Source: Diphasiastrum complanatum (Eukaryota; Streptophyta; Lycopodiopsida; Lycopodiales; Lycopodiaceae). From it: a stretch of DNA of 64,000 nucleotides. The notes beneath the pieces are model-generated. The model made no database searches. It was not told where the DNA came from and saw only the letters and a program-made list of their open reading frames with translations. The position numbers were made by a program, and so were the translations under genes. Numbering within the stretch: position 1 is the stretch's first letter; each line of letters starts with the position of its first letter. The DNA is taken from contig CM055107.1 of assembly GCA_029204225.1 (NCBI GenBank), forward strand, positions 3,164,706 to 3,228,705, read 5' to 3'. Shown one piece after another: positions 33,946 to 46,037 of the stretch.

Positions 33946-34871
33946 GGCAATGGGTCTCATGTGGTTTGATTACAATTTGATTCTTCTTGCTTGATTAGAT
34001 AAAATTGCCAATCTAGATCAAGATTTGAGTGCTAATTTTGCAGTAGATTGATAAACCAAGTATCCAATCACTCTCCACTTAAATTGGCCTTGGGCCCCTT
34101 CAAAAGAATCCACATCATTCAGTTTGATCCTATAGTCCTTGTGACAAGGCTGATCCACCGTCGATCAAGGGAGACTCCAATCAGACGATCCAGACCATTC
34201 ACGCACCGAATCAAGTGCCCAAGATGCACAACTTACTTAAAAGCACTAAAGCTGCTCTCCAACTGGCCACGTGCAAGAGAGGTTTGCACCCTCTCTCTTC
34301 CTCTCTCTCTCTCTCAACAGCAAGGAAAAAAGCTATGGAGGTTGGAGAGGCTTTGAATGCTTTTGAAAAAATTGCTTATGCTCTCTTGTTGGGCCATGAA
34401 TATCTACGACTGCTGGACAACAACTATGTTGTATTGGGGTGTCCTACTACAGCTCTTCACAGCCTCAAAAATGATAGCAAATAGAGAACTCGATGATTTT
34501 TCCACATAAAACCCCAGCCCAGGGTTTTTCAGCATTCTCAAACAAACACCAAGCTATCTCAACGCTTTCCCTAGAAACTTTCCACACCTCTAAGGTCGGC
34601 CTACATCCAATTAAATGCAACAACAATCGGTTTGTCAATCGGTAAAGAGTGCATAGAGTTCAAAACATTCCCACGAAGAGCACTTTGCCAAATCTTCAAT
34701 TTTCCCTAAGAGCAATTTGCCAAATCTTCAATTGTCCAGTTTGATACACCAAAGCTTCTAAATGATGGTTTTTGCCATTTCCTAGCCTTCTCGCTCAAAC
34801 TGACACAGATTCCATTCAGATTTTTCACAAACCTGACTCTCGTCCTTGTCCACAGTGATTGCAATCACCTT
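33946..34871 (-). other. Leader of a minus Copia element
   Basis: Non-coding. Shares short phrases with the leader at 16630-17878 and ends at a primer site, so it is the 5' leader of a minus Copia whose coding part has been lost. Confidence 0.45.
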
Positions 34872-35200
34872 GCTTTGATACCAACTTGAGAAAACTAATA
34901 TTGATCAATTCAATCACATAAGCACATTGTCAAGCACTATCAAGAAGAGCTATCAGGACAATGCAAGGATATAATTCCTCCACACACACTAAATATTGCA
35001 TTAACCTACAAGTACAAGAAGAATATACATAAATAGTAGCTAAGGGCTCAATAGAGATCCGCCCAATCGTCTAGAACATAGAGAGAGAAAGTGACCATAA
35101 AATAATTGACAAGTAGCCGTAAAAAAACCAAATTATTGCTTTTCTAAGTGTATATTGTTTGATCATCTTTTAGCTTATATTTTCAATAGAAGAAAGCCAC
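34872..35200 (-). mobile_element. Primer site plus LTR, minus
   Basis: gctttgatacca (34872-34883) is the iMet primer site with one change. The LTR starts about 34887 (tgagaaaactaat). The outer edge is not clear; 35200 is only an estimate. Confidence 0.5.
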
Positions 35201-37299
35201 AAAGTTCAATTTATTTCATTGGAACACTTCAATATCAATGTGGGTAGGGATTTAAACTTTTGTAGAGGCAAGCACAAAGCACCATACACTAGCACACCAC
35301 ACATGGTTTGATACCTTGACTTTGTGCCCAAAAATATGCAAAAAGAACAGCATGATCAATCACATGCTTTTTTGTGTAAAATAATGATAATGGCATGTAA
35401 TTACAAGAATGCATCTTATTACATTGCTTGAAACCTACTTGTGGCAAGGTAGGTTCCAATTAGCTTGACTTGTTGTACAATTCTTGCATCACATATGTAG
35501 TATATTATCATGTGCATGCATGTCCTATTATTCCATGAAGTGATGATAGCAAAACATTAAGATGATAGATAATCATTCTACGTTTGTATAATTTGCATAA
35601 GTTGGTCGAGAGGCAAGGATGATTCAAATAAAAGAAGATGAATAAGGGATGGAGGACAAGACATGAAACATCATACATATGATTTTGGATCAAAGAGATG
35701 GCAAGACCCCGCATGCTGAGGACAATGATGATAGAAGGCACTTGACCTACAACTTCCAAAGAGTTTCTTGTGATCCCATTGGTGGGAATATTTTTGGCAT
35801 TGGATTATATACACATTGGCAAAGAACAACCATCAAGAGCTACAAAATATTGCCACAAATAAACAAACGTCTAGATTTTATAGAAATTAAATTAACATGT
35901 CATCAATGTGCAATTGAGTTTGCAAATTCATTCTCCACCATTTCCATGTGCTCCCACTGATAAATCTTAAATGGAAAGAGCCAACTTGGCCTTTGTTTGA
36001 GGGAAAGATCATACATGAAATAACCATCCACATTCAAGAGGAAGTCTCACATGGTATCTATGTGTCAATACCACGCAAACAAGGGAGAACCTTTTGAAAA
36101 ATATGTGGATAAGATTACACATTTATCCATGAAGTATTTACACACATATGTTGCAACAACAAGTTTGATCTATTAATAAAATCTTTCGAAAATATGTCAA
36201 TAGTTTAAATAGGTACAAAACCACACAAGGCTAATGATCGGCAATAAATTATCGATAAATTTGAAATTTGAAAGTTGCTAGAATGTTTGCACAACCTATG
36301 GCATGAAATCTCCATGTGACATTATCCACACATTGTAGATGCAATCCAACACTTATATACATGCACCTAGCACAATGCCCATGTATGTTAGCTTCTATGT
36401 TGCTTGGATATGACCATGGATTAATATCCATTTTTATGGTTATTCTTTACACACGAGACAAATCTAGCATTGAAATAGATTCATGACTACAATCAAGTTC
36501 CAAATCATTCAAAAAAAGATTGAGTTACACATCTGCTCTATATTGCTTAACATTTGAACAAGCTCAAAATCCTATTATTGTATGTATATTTAGCAAAATG
36601 TTACATCACTTTCTTTCAACACTTGTCAGAATTTCTTGAAATTTAAAGAGAGCTCTTTTTATTAGTATAGATTAAAAAAAAAAAAACGGGATAATTGATT
36701 CAAACAACAAGAAGTTTAAATTGCTAGTGTGGTCATATTTGGCATTAATGATTGTGTGGCATGTTATAATTAGATATATATGTATACACTTAGGTGGTTC
36801 TTGACATGTTACTAGTTGACAATAGGAACTATGACATTGCAACACCTTGATAACTACCCTTACAATCCATTAAACTACAATGACAACTAACATCATGTAC
36901 TTTACTACTGTTCTTGCTTGAATATAGTACATCATTAGTCATACTTGGAAACCCACAATTAGCATAACTTTTTAAAGATATTGTAAACATTAGGAGATGT
37001 TTATTCAACAAATATGTGGATATGTTCAAAGATGTGGATATACATGCCAACCAATAAAAGAAGTTCAATTGAATTTTTGTTTTTAATAGATTATCTTTTT
37101 TTTTCCCTACATCCAATTTTGTCCATTCCATTTGGGTAGATAGCGGAAAATAAACAAATGCAAACCATAAAAAAAATTCAATCTATTTTGCAAGGCCTTC
37201 CAAGAGAAATTCCCAAGGTGTGAAATGTGTCTTGATCATCACTTTACCTTACATATATGATGAAGTCCCCACCAAAGCTTAGCGATCATCATTGACCTA
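35201..37299. other. Intergenic, no recognisable gene
   Basis: AT-rich. Short frames on both strands with no motif. Nothing else seen. Confidence 0.4.
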
Positions 37300-37655
37300 A
37301 TCTATGATGGGGGTGGAGGGCAAAGGCAACCATTTTTTTTTTCTCTCCTATATATGATATGTACAAGTTTGAAACATTGGAAAAAAATTTTCTAGTTTCC
37401 TAATTGTGATTACACTCAACCTTGTAGGTTTTTGGAGAAGTAGATACATTTTCAATTTATAGATACAAGACTTACATGTCCACCCTTGGTCGATAATGCA
37501 AGGGAAGATAAACATTATAACATTTGTTTAGTCTCTTGACCAATGCATTTGATTAAAAACAACCAAGTACACACGTGGACAGGCTCTCACTGGTGTGGAT
37601 TCATCTAAGTACAAAGCAATTAACTTGGACAAGGTAAAAACTGCCAATTTCAACA
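37300..37655 (-). mobile_element. 3' LTR of a minus Copia
   Basis: In minus orientation begins TGTTGAAATTGG at 37655, directly after the purine tract gaggaggag. A TATA-like tctataaattg lies near 37460. The distal edge is approximate. Confidence 0.6.
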
Positions 37656-38335
37656 CTCCTCCTCAATTTTAAGCTTGATACATCTATGGTACATCTATCT
37701 ACAACACCTACGGTTGATCTTGACTTAATAAATGAAATCTTTGGCAAGGCTTTAGTGAGTATATCAACTAGGCAATATGATGAAGATACATGTTGAAGCT
37801 TGATCTCCTTAGCTTGAACCTTCTCCCTCACAAAATGGTGAGCAATCTCTATATGCTTGCTCCTTGCATGGAATGAGGGATTGGTTGCAAGTGCTTGGGC
37901 TGATTGGTTGCCACAATAGATGAGTGGCTCCTCCTCGGCCTCCATGACTTGTAGCTCCACGAATAGCCTCTTTAGCCATAAGACCTCCTTGGTTGTTGAT
38001 GTTAAGGCCTTGTATTCCTACTCGGTTGAGGAAAGTGAAATTGTATCTTGCTTTTTGGAAAGCCAAGATAATACACCATCACAAAGAAAGGTAGCAAAAG
38101 CACTTGTGGACTTCCTATCCACCTTTTCACCTACAAAATTAGCATCCAAGTATGCTCTTAAAGCAAGATTAGTTCCATGACATACTATGCCAAAATTCTT
38201 GGTAGCCAAGATGTATCTTAGCACCCTTTTGGCACTTTTCCAATGAAAAACTAATGGATTTTGCATAGATTGGCTTAGCTTACCAACACTATAAATTAGA
38301 TAAGGTCTAGTTATAGTAAGATATATAGGGAGCAT
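37656..38335 (-). pseudogene. Copia RNase H remnant
   Basis: One frame runs 38335 to about 37660 with a single in-frame TAG near 38018. Motifs: LRAYLDANFVGEKVDRKSTS with the catalytic D, SWLSKKQDTISLSSTE, CGNQSAQALATNPSFHARSK, HIEIAHHFVREKV and LVDILTKALPK. The upstream RT is missing: the sequence right of 38335 is unrelated, so it is truncated there. Confidence 0.9.
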
Positions 38336-38866
38336 ATAAGCCTTCTAAATAGTGTGATGTCATTTCATGGATTTCAAAAATTTATAGAATTCAATTTTGA
38401 TTTTTCTTTTAAACCCATTTTTTCTAAGTTGTATATAATAAGTTTTCCTCATTATTCTTTAAATTTATGTAAGTGTGGGCTTGGAATTAAATGAAGCAAA
38501 AACGAAAAGTGATCAAAACGACGAGCTTGATACTGTTAAGTTATCAAAATTTTGTAATTATTACTTTTCATTTTTTTCAAGACCCCTTTTTTACCCTCAG
38601 TCAAATTTCCTTGTATTTAATTTGTGTATTTTCGATCCTCATATCATCTCCGTCTGAGTTCCGAATTGAATGCTATAAAAAGCAAAAGTGCTCAGTTTTA
38701 TATGAACTACAACTTTTTGCCATTCTCAATTTCACTCATCGTAGAACATGGAGTTTTAAGTGGGTGGAGAAACTGTCAAGAGCTTATTTCCTTGCAAAAG
38801 TTTGCAATTTTTTCTATAAAGTTTCTTATAGATTTTCAAACTCATATTCTCCTTTGATTTGTCAAA
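38336..38866. other. Non-coding, possible leader of the next element
   Basis: AT-rich, no domain. It ends just before the acidic frame at 38867 and may be its 5' leader. No primer site or LTR found. Confidence 0.3.
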
Positions 38867-40270
38867 ATGGATTCTGATTCTGATTATGAGGTGGAATTTG
38901 ATAATCAATCTGAATGTAATGACCAATCATATTGTGATTATTAGTATGATCACAATGACAATAACTCGGATCAATATTATCAGTATGAGGAGCACAATGA
39001 CAATAATTCAGATCAATATGAGCAACACGACTCATATGGAGACTGTTTGAGTTATGATGAAAGCTATTTTGACCAAAATAAAAATCATGAGCTATACCAG
39101 TCGAATCAATCTAATATTGATGACGGTTTTTATAGTAGTGACAATGATGATGAGCTATATTCAACACAATCAAAACATCATCGCAATTCACAAGGTGGTG
39201 AGGATGCACTGCGGTACATGAGTTCTATGTACCAACTTGAACAATTGTCATCTCCTGTGCAACGTCGCATATAGAATAGCACTTCCAGTAACTCTCCTGG
39301 AGATCAACAGAATAGTTATTGTGCCACTTCTCATACCCATTGTGGTTGATCATTGATGGAAGAACTGCAGGTTCCGAACCAACGAGGAAATATACTAAGT
39401 AAACTATAGGCCACACAAGATCTGATAGTTACAATGTTGCAAGGAATGGAAAAGAATCGGCAAGCTAATGAGGTGAAATGGGAAAGATTGTTTGCTAGCC
39501 TATCTGGTGGACACGACAAAATTGTGGGAGTTGATCAAAGATGTAATGAGCCATTTACGTCGTTCCAATTACCATCTCCATCACAAAATGTAACATCTTC
39601 TCAGGATGTTCGGAGAATTGACATGGACGAGGGAAAATAGGTATTATAGCGTCATATTAAATATCCGGTCGGACTTGAAAATGACATGGTAACATTGGAA
39701 CAACGAGTGCAACATGATGAAGCAGAACAACTATCAACAATGGGAAAATATGTTCAACAAATAGATTAACCAACTTCATCAACAGCTCTTGATTCCCCAT
39801 TGAATCTACAAGAGATGGCCAACCAACAATTATGCAGTGCTATGGAATGTTTACAGAATCGGCAACATAAATGTAATTTCCAATTTGAATCAAGCAAGGA
39901 AATTCCAAATGTGTTCACAATGTCAATGCAAGGACACAGAAAATTAGCTAAGGACAACGAACACGATGCAGAGGATTATGAGGACAATGTATTTGTTTTT
40001 AATATTGATTTTCAATTGAGCAGTACAAGGGCCAATTCAAGCAATGAAGTTGTCAATGAGGCAAATCACTCAAGGACCCCATCTTCCTTGAAATCACAAG
40101 AACTATCACATCACATTCAACCAAAAGACTTGTCTAGAACATCTTGTGAAATGGGATTAATAGACAATGATAAAATTGATCTATATGAATGTTTCACATT
40201 CAATATAGAGTGCACAATGGAATGTGATGAGACTTACAATATACAAACTAGGAATTTGTTCAAGTTATGA
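38867..40270 (+). pseudogene. Gag-like acidic Asp/Asn/Tyr-rich frame with seven stops
   Basis: A single reading frame of 468 codons runs from ATG 38867 to the stop at 40270 with in-frame stops at 38942, 39272, 39347, 39407, 39638, 39647 and 39767 and no indel. The N-terminal 110 residues are very rich in D, N, E, Q, Y and S (for example DQYYQYEEHNDNNSDQYEQH). The middle has MLQGMEKNRQANEVKWERLF, like the helical start of some Gypsy gag proteins. The C-terminal third is acidic with CECDE-type spacing but no knuckle. A downstream polypurine tract and LTR mark it as retroelement-derived. No pol domain was found, so it may be a non-autonomous gag-only element. Gag identity is inference. Confidence 0.55.
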
Positions 40271-40990
40271 GATGGGAAAATCAATTGAAGAATCATTTTA
40301 TCAAAGTTTCCAGTTTGTGGTTCAAAATATTGGAGTCACCAATATTTTTGAACATCATGATGTAATCTATGAAAGATTTTTCGTAGAGATTTTAAGTGAA
40401 AGAGATATCATCACTCTTTGCAAGCATTTCATTCACTCGATGTTCTTGGAAATGAATGGCCATTCCGAATACCAATTGTCATTTCTAGAAACAATCAATC
40501 AAAACGTATTGGGTCCTATATTGGGAATTGATCAGGCCAAATATTTCTTCATGCAAGATCTTTACAATTCAGATGCAAGGCTTATGGTTATCATTGAAGC
40601 ATTTGGATTGAACAACAAAGTGACTACCCAACAACATGACAAAATCTTCAGACCAGCATGGCCAGATGCAATGCTAAAATATGATCCTAAAGAAATTGGA
40701 TAGATCATCCAATTTATTACGATGTCGAAGAAGCAGACAAACGAGAATATTGCGATTTGATTGTCAAAAAGCAATATGGTGTTTCATCCATCTCTTCTTC
40801 GGCCATCTTTTCTCCTTCATGGGAACAAGAAGCTAACCGAAATGATTCAATTTGACAGCTTTTGATCTGTAATGAGACAATAATTTTGTGGACGACACAT
40901 CCTCATCAATCCTGACTACTTAACCAAGGCGATCAAGCTGATCAAACAAGCGTCTCATTTTTGAGGACAAGAATGTTTAAGTAGGGGGAG
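40224..40990 (+). pseudogene. Second frame of the same element, then polypurine tract
   Basis: A 159-aa frame (40224-40703) overlaps the end of the first by 47 bases in another phase, so a frameshift joins them. It is helical and acidic (SILERDIITLCKHF-like stretch, then KYFFMQDLYNSDARLMVIIE), with no recognised domain. About 270 bases later, fragments end in aatgtttaagtagggggag, the polypurine tract directly before the LTR at 40991. Confidence 0.5.
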
Positions 40991-41812
40991 TGTCATGTAC
41001 TTTTAGTACATCTGTGCTTTTCAAGGCAATATAATATCCATTGTAAGCTTTGTAGGCCCAAAAGGAGCTATTAGCCTTAATAACAAGGTGGTTCTCTCTT
41101 TAGGCCCTTCAAAGTAACTATTAAGGATAATAGGCCAATAAGGGCCCAATGTAGTTTGAATAATACTTAACAAGGGCTAACTATCCCTCAAGATACTTAA
41201 TTTAAGTTAAGTAAGAGCATTGTCTATAACTAGGCAAGAGACATCATTTTGTGAATCTTTTGGCTCATTTGCAAGTGAGAGCTTCTAGCTTCCTCCTTGG
41301 GAATGTGAGCCATAGGGATCTCCATTGTTAGGTCTCATGTGCCCTATCCACATGAATCCATGCTCAATGTTCATTGATTGTACTCTCTATTTCATTGCTA
41401 ATGTGATTCCATTGAGATCTCATTGTTTCTAGCTTTCTATGGATATGCTATCATGAATGCTTTGTACTTTTCTTGCTCTTGCTTTTCTTCCATTGTAATT
41501 TCTATTAGCTTAGATTTGGCACATGATAAACACATAAGAATTTTACAAAGTTCCAAGGTTATCAGCAAACAACTTAGAAGTAACTTTAAGTTTGTTCTTA
41601 CAAAAACCAAAATCCAGTGATTTTAATAAGAACAAAAGTCAAGTGAAAAGCCAATTATAAAAAAAAAACTAGGCTTTCCACCACTATACAACCTTTTCAA
41701 GAATTATCTTGTACAAATGTTTAATAAACCAAACAACCACATTCCCATATAAGGAAATACCAAAACACAAAGGCAAACAAGGGAACGTGTGCACCTTGGA
41801 AGGAAATCGACT
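40991..41812 (+). mobile_element. 3' LTR, TGTCATGT family, plus
   Basis: Starts TGTCATGTAC after the tract gtagggggag. A TATA-like tctataac is near 41223. The pre-LTR text resembles that of the minus LTR at 10688. The right edge is not defined; the last 150 bases before 41813 are probably the leader of the next, minus, element. Confidence 0.6.
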
Positions 41813-42295
41813 GCTCTAATACCAACTGTTACAACTCCCTAAGATCTTCAACTGCCTTGAAGATTCCGCACACCCCATACCAGTGATGACTCACTGTATC
41901 CGCCCATCCATAGGGTCACAACCGACCCACCCCCATGCATTGGAGCTATCGACGTAATCATGCCCGGTCAAGCCTCCTACGATAATTGGCGTCCCATATC
42001 ACCAGCCATCGCACTCGGCTCTCTCTAGCACACATCTCCTAGCCTGGAGATATATCCTGGCTCAAGCACGTGCTCTCCATCCACCAACTCCCGGGTAGAC
42101 CAAGTGACTGGAAAGAGGGAAACCCCACCACTATATAGGCATAGCACAATGGGTCCCATCAAGCACGGTCCTGTCGGTGACACGTGATCACCTAGGATGG
42201 TGACATGTGGCACCCAAACATGTCGATAATGCCAGACCTGCATCATGCCCCTTGCGAGGCCGTCACTGAAGGGCGTACCATTATGGTACATAACA
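41813..42295 (-). mobile_element. Primer site plus complete LTR, minus
   Basis: gctctaatacca (41813-41824) is the iMet primer site with one change. The LTR is 41827-42295 (469 bp), outer edge TGTTATGTACC, inner edge GTTGTAACA in its own orientation. A TATA-like ctatataggc lies at about 42133. The outer TGTTATGT is shared with family C but the rest differs. Confidence 0.75.
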
Positions 42296-42542
42296 GGATG
42301 TCATCTTTGATGAAGGAAATTTTTTTCACATAATTCTTAGTATCTTTACCAATCTCGATCATGTAGAAGAGCACTCTACCATCATATTGGACAAGCATGC
42401 TTTACCACGAAATTTGTGAATCCACTCCATCATTTCCTTGAGAAAATAGTACTCCAACTGGGATGTAAATCCAAGTGCTCTGAACTTCCAAATCCGATGT
42501 AGAGCTTGCCTCCACTCCTATCCAAGACCGCATCTTAGGCTG
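42296..42542 (-). other. Truncated leader/gag start between two LTRs
   Basis: Only about 250 bases separate the two minus LTR blocks. This is the internal side of the LTR at 42556, so nearly all of that element's interior has been lost. No domain identified. Confidence 0.4.
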
Positions 42543-43135
42543 GCTGTGATACCAATGTAAAGACCCTAAAGGGATAACCCCTAAGATGAGGATAAGAGAA
42601 CACAATAGAAAAAGCTATGGAGCCAAACCGCCCAACCAAACCTAGATCAAAACTGGATCTAGCCCCCAAGCCATGCCATGTGAAGCAAGAGGAGAAGAGA
42701 GAACCTGGTAACCTAAACCCAATATGTGTACGGGAGAATCCCTATCTCATTATATAGAGAGTACCCAACGGGGTTGGCTCAGTTGGTTGGCTTGGCATCC
42801 AAAGTTTCTTTGGTCCCAGGTTCGAGCCTCCCCTTGGAAACCAAGAAGCATTATATAGAGAGTAGAGTCCTGTGCATGAAACCATGCAACCCCCATGTAG
42901 GTCAACTATAAATAGATCACATCTCTTCATGCAGTCCTCCTACCTATATCCGTCACACAGACATGAAATACTCCATATGTTTCAATTAGAGTGTCTGGGT
43001 CCTCTCAAGGTAATTAGTCACAAACAGGCCTTGACATGGAATTAAATCATGGCGTGACTAATAGTCTTGAATACTGAAGGGCCGGTCTACCATATTAGGA
43101 ATATTCCAAGTCCTTAACCGAATATGGCCATAATA
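42543..43135 (-). mobile_element. Primer-site remnant plus LTR, chromovirus family C copy 3
   Basis: gctgtgatacca (42543-42554) is a decayed iMet primer site. The LTR runs 42556-43135. Inner end tgtaaagaccc and gagccaaaccgcccaacc match the copies at 7911 and 27820; the outer edge is TATTATGGCC. It is longer than the others because the 86-bp SINE plus its duplication is inserted at 42764. Confidence 0.75.
42764..42849 (+). mobile_element. Short tRNA-derived SINE, copy 2
   Basis: 86 bp, flanked by a perfect 15-bp duplication attatatagagagta at 42749-42763 and 42850-42864. The A box tggctcagttgg is at 42775-42786, a perfect match to the Pol III consensus; the B box ggttcgagcc is at 42819-42828. 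It ends ccaagaagc with no A-tail. Nearly identical to copy 1 at 11970, with about three differences. It sits inside an LTR, so it is younger than that LTR. Confidence 0.95.
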
Positions 43136-44488
43136 CCAAGAGTGACCTTTGAGGGGAGATCTAACATAAAGGATGTTTTTTGAACAAAAATGAGGAATTT
43201 TACTGAATGCTGAAAGACGGAGTTTTTGAGTCTTATCATAGTTATTAGAAAAGTCTTTGGTTGTAGTAGATTTGGAGGAGAGGCCACTAGTGGAGGAAAT
43301 GATGAAGCTAACTTTGGAATTAGTAAGGATGCCAGATATGGGAGTTGTTCATTATGAAGACCTAATATTACTTGAAACATTTGTTGTTCTTGTAAAATTT
43401 GTTACATTGAACTGGGTGTTCACAAGTTTAGGCCGATCTAAGAGTAGTTTCTGCATTCTTCTAACTATTATAAAATCTCATTCATTTTTGCAGTCGATGT
43501 CACGATCATGGTCAAAATGGATCCTGATTCTCAAGGGTCAAAATATATTTTGACCCAGGCTTTGTAAAAGCTTGAGTAATACCATAAATTGTGTCGAATG
43601 CCTTGTAAAAGAATGATTATATACAGATGGATGAAAATTCTCAAAAGATAAAATTGTTGAGTAGGAATAAGATTAACTCCATCAATATAGACCAACTTGG
43701 CCCCTTCCTTTCATATTCCACGTGCAATTCAACACCTCGACTTTTGGTCAAACTATTTTGACCTTCTAAATATAGTATTCAAGTTTATACGTGCCAATAT
43801 ATTGAGCTATTTTCCTACAATAAGAAGGTGTGTGGGGCCTCTAATGCCATAAATGAGAACAAGAGGCCTTTCAAATATGGGTCATGAGGTTAAAGCAATG
43901 TTAGTGAGTATGAAATCCGTGTGGGTTAAATTCAAATGTGCCATGTCATATGGACCATTGAGTCATAAGTGTAAGTTCTCACTGGACATACAAACATTGC
44001 ACCCTATGAGATGGAGGCTTGAATTTAGTGCTTCAAACTAAGGTTCCAAAATTTAAACTAGGGATATATTGTGGGAACTTTGTGCTTCAATGCAAATTTT
44101 GCTTGGTTTCTCAATGAATATATGTTATATAATGTGCCATCAAATTTATGATTGCTTGGCATTCCGTGGATATCATATACTAAATATATTGTCCTTAGAA
44201 ATGATATAGTGCAAAAGAACTAACACTTTTTGGTATTATCAAATCACAAAGTATGGAACCTAGTTGGGCAAGCTCAACTCACAAAGTAGTTAATGCTTCT
44301 TGGTATTATCAGCATGTGGGACCACACATAATCAAGCCAAACTCAGGCAAGATGCACCAAATACACAAACTCTCAAAGTAGCTAATGCTTTTTGGTACCT
44401 GTGGGATCATCCAAAATCCAACCTAGGTGGCCAACTCAAGCACAACACACGGACTCACCACATGTTGGAAGATCTCAAAATAACTAAT
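43136..44488. other. Intergenic, decayed repeats
   Basis: No gene. From about 44220 a loose repeat of (caactcacaaagtag)(taatgcttcttggta) phrases appears three times (about 44270, 44370, 44470) leading into the SINE-derived array. Confidence 0.4.
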
Positions 44489-44745
44489 GCTTCTTGGTTT
44501 CTAAGGGGAGGCCCCAACCTGGGATCAAAGAAAATTTGGATGTCAAGCTAACCAATTGAGCCAACCCCATTGGGTCAAAGGAGCATCTTGGTTTTCAAAG
44601 GGTCTTGAATCTCGGACCAAAGAAACTTTGGATGCCAAGCTAACTAAAAGAGCCTACTCCTGGATAATGCATCTTGGTTTCAAAGGGGGTTTGAATATAG
44701 GACCAAAGAAACTTTGGATGGCAAAGATAACTTAGTGAGCCCTTG
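44489..44745 (-). mobile_element. Three diverged SINE copies in tandem, reversed
   Basis: Copy a, 44489-44574, keeps gcttcttggtttctaaggg, caaagaaaatttggatg and gagccaaccccattggg, the whole SINE reversed. Copies b (about 44583-44662) and c (about 44668-44745) each start gcatcttggttt and keep accaaagaaactttggatg. Divergence increases outward in c. No flanking duplication could be seen for individual copies, so local duplication after one insertion is possible. Confidence 0.8.
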
Positions 44746-45451
44746 GATGATTCAGAGTAACTAATGATACAACTAGGGAATCCACCTATTCTGGTTGATA
44801 TTGCATTCTTCTTTCTTAAACCACTTTGGATGAAAAAGAAAACCAGTGTTTCTAAGATTAGTTGGGATGTCAGATCGGTTCAAAGGGAATTGTCTATTCG
44901 AGCTGCTATAGACTTGACAAGTAGCACAGTTGCCTTGCTCCTTCTGACTGAAGTGATCTGGGCTGATAATTATCTGTAAAAGCTTTTTCACCTAAAATCA
45001 TTATCATCAGAAGAACAAGGACTAATGATTTCGATCTCCGAAATAGAAGTGAAAAAGTTAGAAACTGCACCTTTTCAGTCGAAATGTCCGAGTATGCAAA
45101 GTGGCACAACAGTACTGCCAGGAGTTTTCCCTTGTCTTATTAACAGTCTATTCTTCAGAAGAAAAGCGCACCATTTGCTGCTTTTCTGATGAAGTTCAAA
45201 GTATGTATCTACTCCAAACACGTTAACGTAAGTTTCTATCCAAATTCGATTTCAAAAGGAACTATGAGAAATGGCCCAAAATTGAAACTGGTGTTCAGTC
45301 CTGCCACTACCTGATATTAAAAAAATTCATATAACTGTTGCATTAAGGCAGAATGCGCAAAGATTACCAGAAAAACTATACACCAGTACCTCTTATCTGC
45401 CTTTTGTTCATATTTAACGAGCGCACTTCAGCATTTTAAGAATTCAGGTTT
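44746..45451. other. Intergenic, downstream of the unknown minus gene
   Basis: No recognisable domain. Minus frames at 44773-44991 and 44906-45109 are low in information and not called. Further exons of the gene at 45452-46037 could lie here but none was identified. Confidence 0.3.
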
Positions 45452-46037
45452 CTAATCAGGAAATGAAACAGTTATATCTGAGATTATCTCAGGAAGTCCT
45501 CGTAATAGAGCACCTTGAACATCTTCAATGAGCATCTGCGCAAAGCCGACATTTTCAAGCTTCGGTGCGGTTCCAGACTGGGCTAGCTTGCATCTTCCTT
45601 ACTCCCAATGGCGAAGGATTAGAAGGCTTACGATCTGAATTCAATGCCAGGTCTTTTACACCAGAAGCAATAATATGTCCTACACATATCTTAACCTCTC
45701 TTGCTGGATCCAGTCCTTCGACCAGAACCTTCGTCAGGTACTCGTCTTCTGTTCGAAGCTTAATGACACGGTCGTGCAGCATAATATCTGTGCTAGTATC
45801 TAAAAAGTCCTCAAAATTGCGTTGGCGGAAGGCGTGCGGGGGAGTTCGCGGAACTTTAATCTTCAGGCTTGTTTCAGATGCCTTAGCATCGCTGGAGGCT
45901 CTGTTCGAAGTCGAAACTAATAAATTTTCTTGAAGTTTAGAGCGCTGTATAGCTGACAGTAACCATGAGGAGGAAGAAGGGCTATTCAATTCCTCGTGCT
46001 GTGATCCTGGATGAGCCATGAAACTGCTACACGCCAT
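45452..46037 (-). CDS. Unidentified protein, candidate host gene or young pseudogene
   Basis: The frame 45555-46037 (160 aa from ATG 46037) has the look of real coding sequence. It has a Ser-rich N-terminus, then a balanced charged region with FEDFLDTSTDIMLHDRVIKL and VEGLDPAREVKICVGHIIAS. Just past its stop, the next phase stays open to 45452 with FAQMLIEDVQGALLRGLPEI, also coding-like. A shift between phases near 45570-45600 is needed; gtaagg and ag signals lie there but only 20 bases apart, too short for an intron, so a frameshift mutation is more likely. I do not recognise the family, and no retroelement motif is present. Splicing to exons outside cannot be excluded. Confidence 0.45.
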
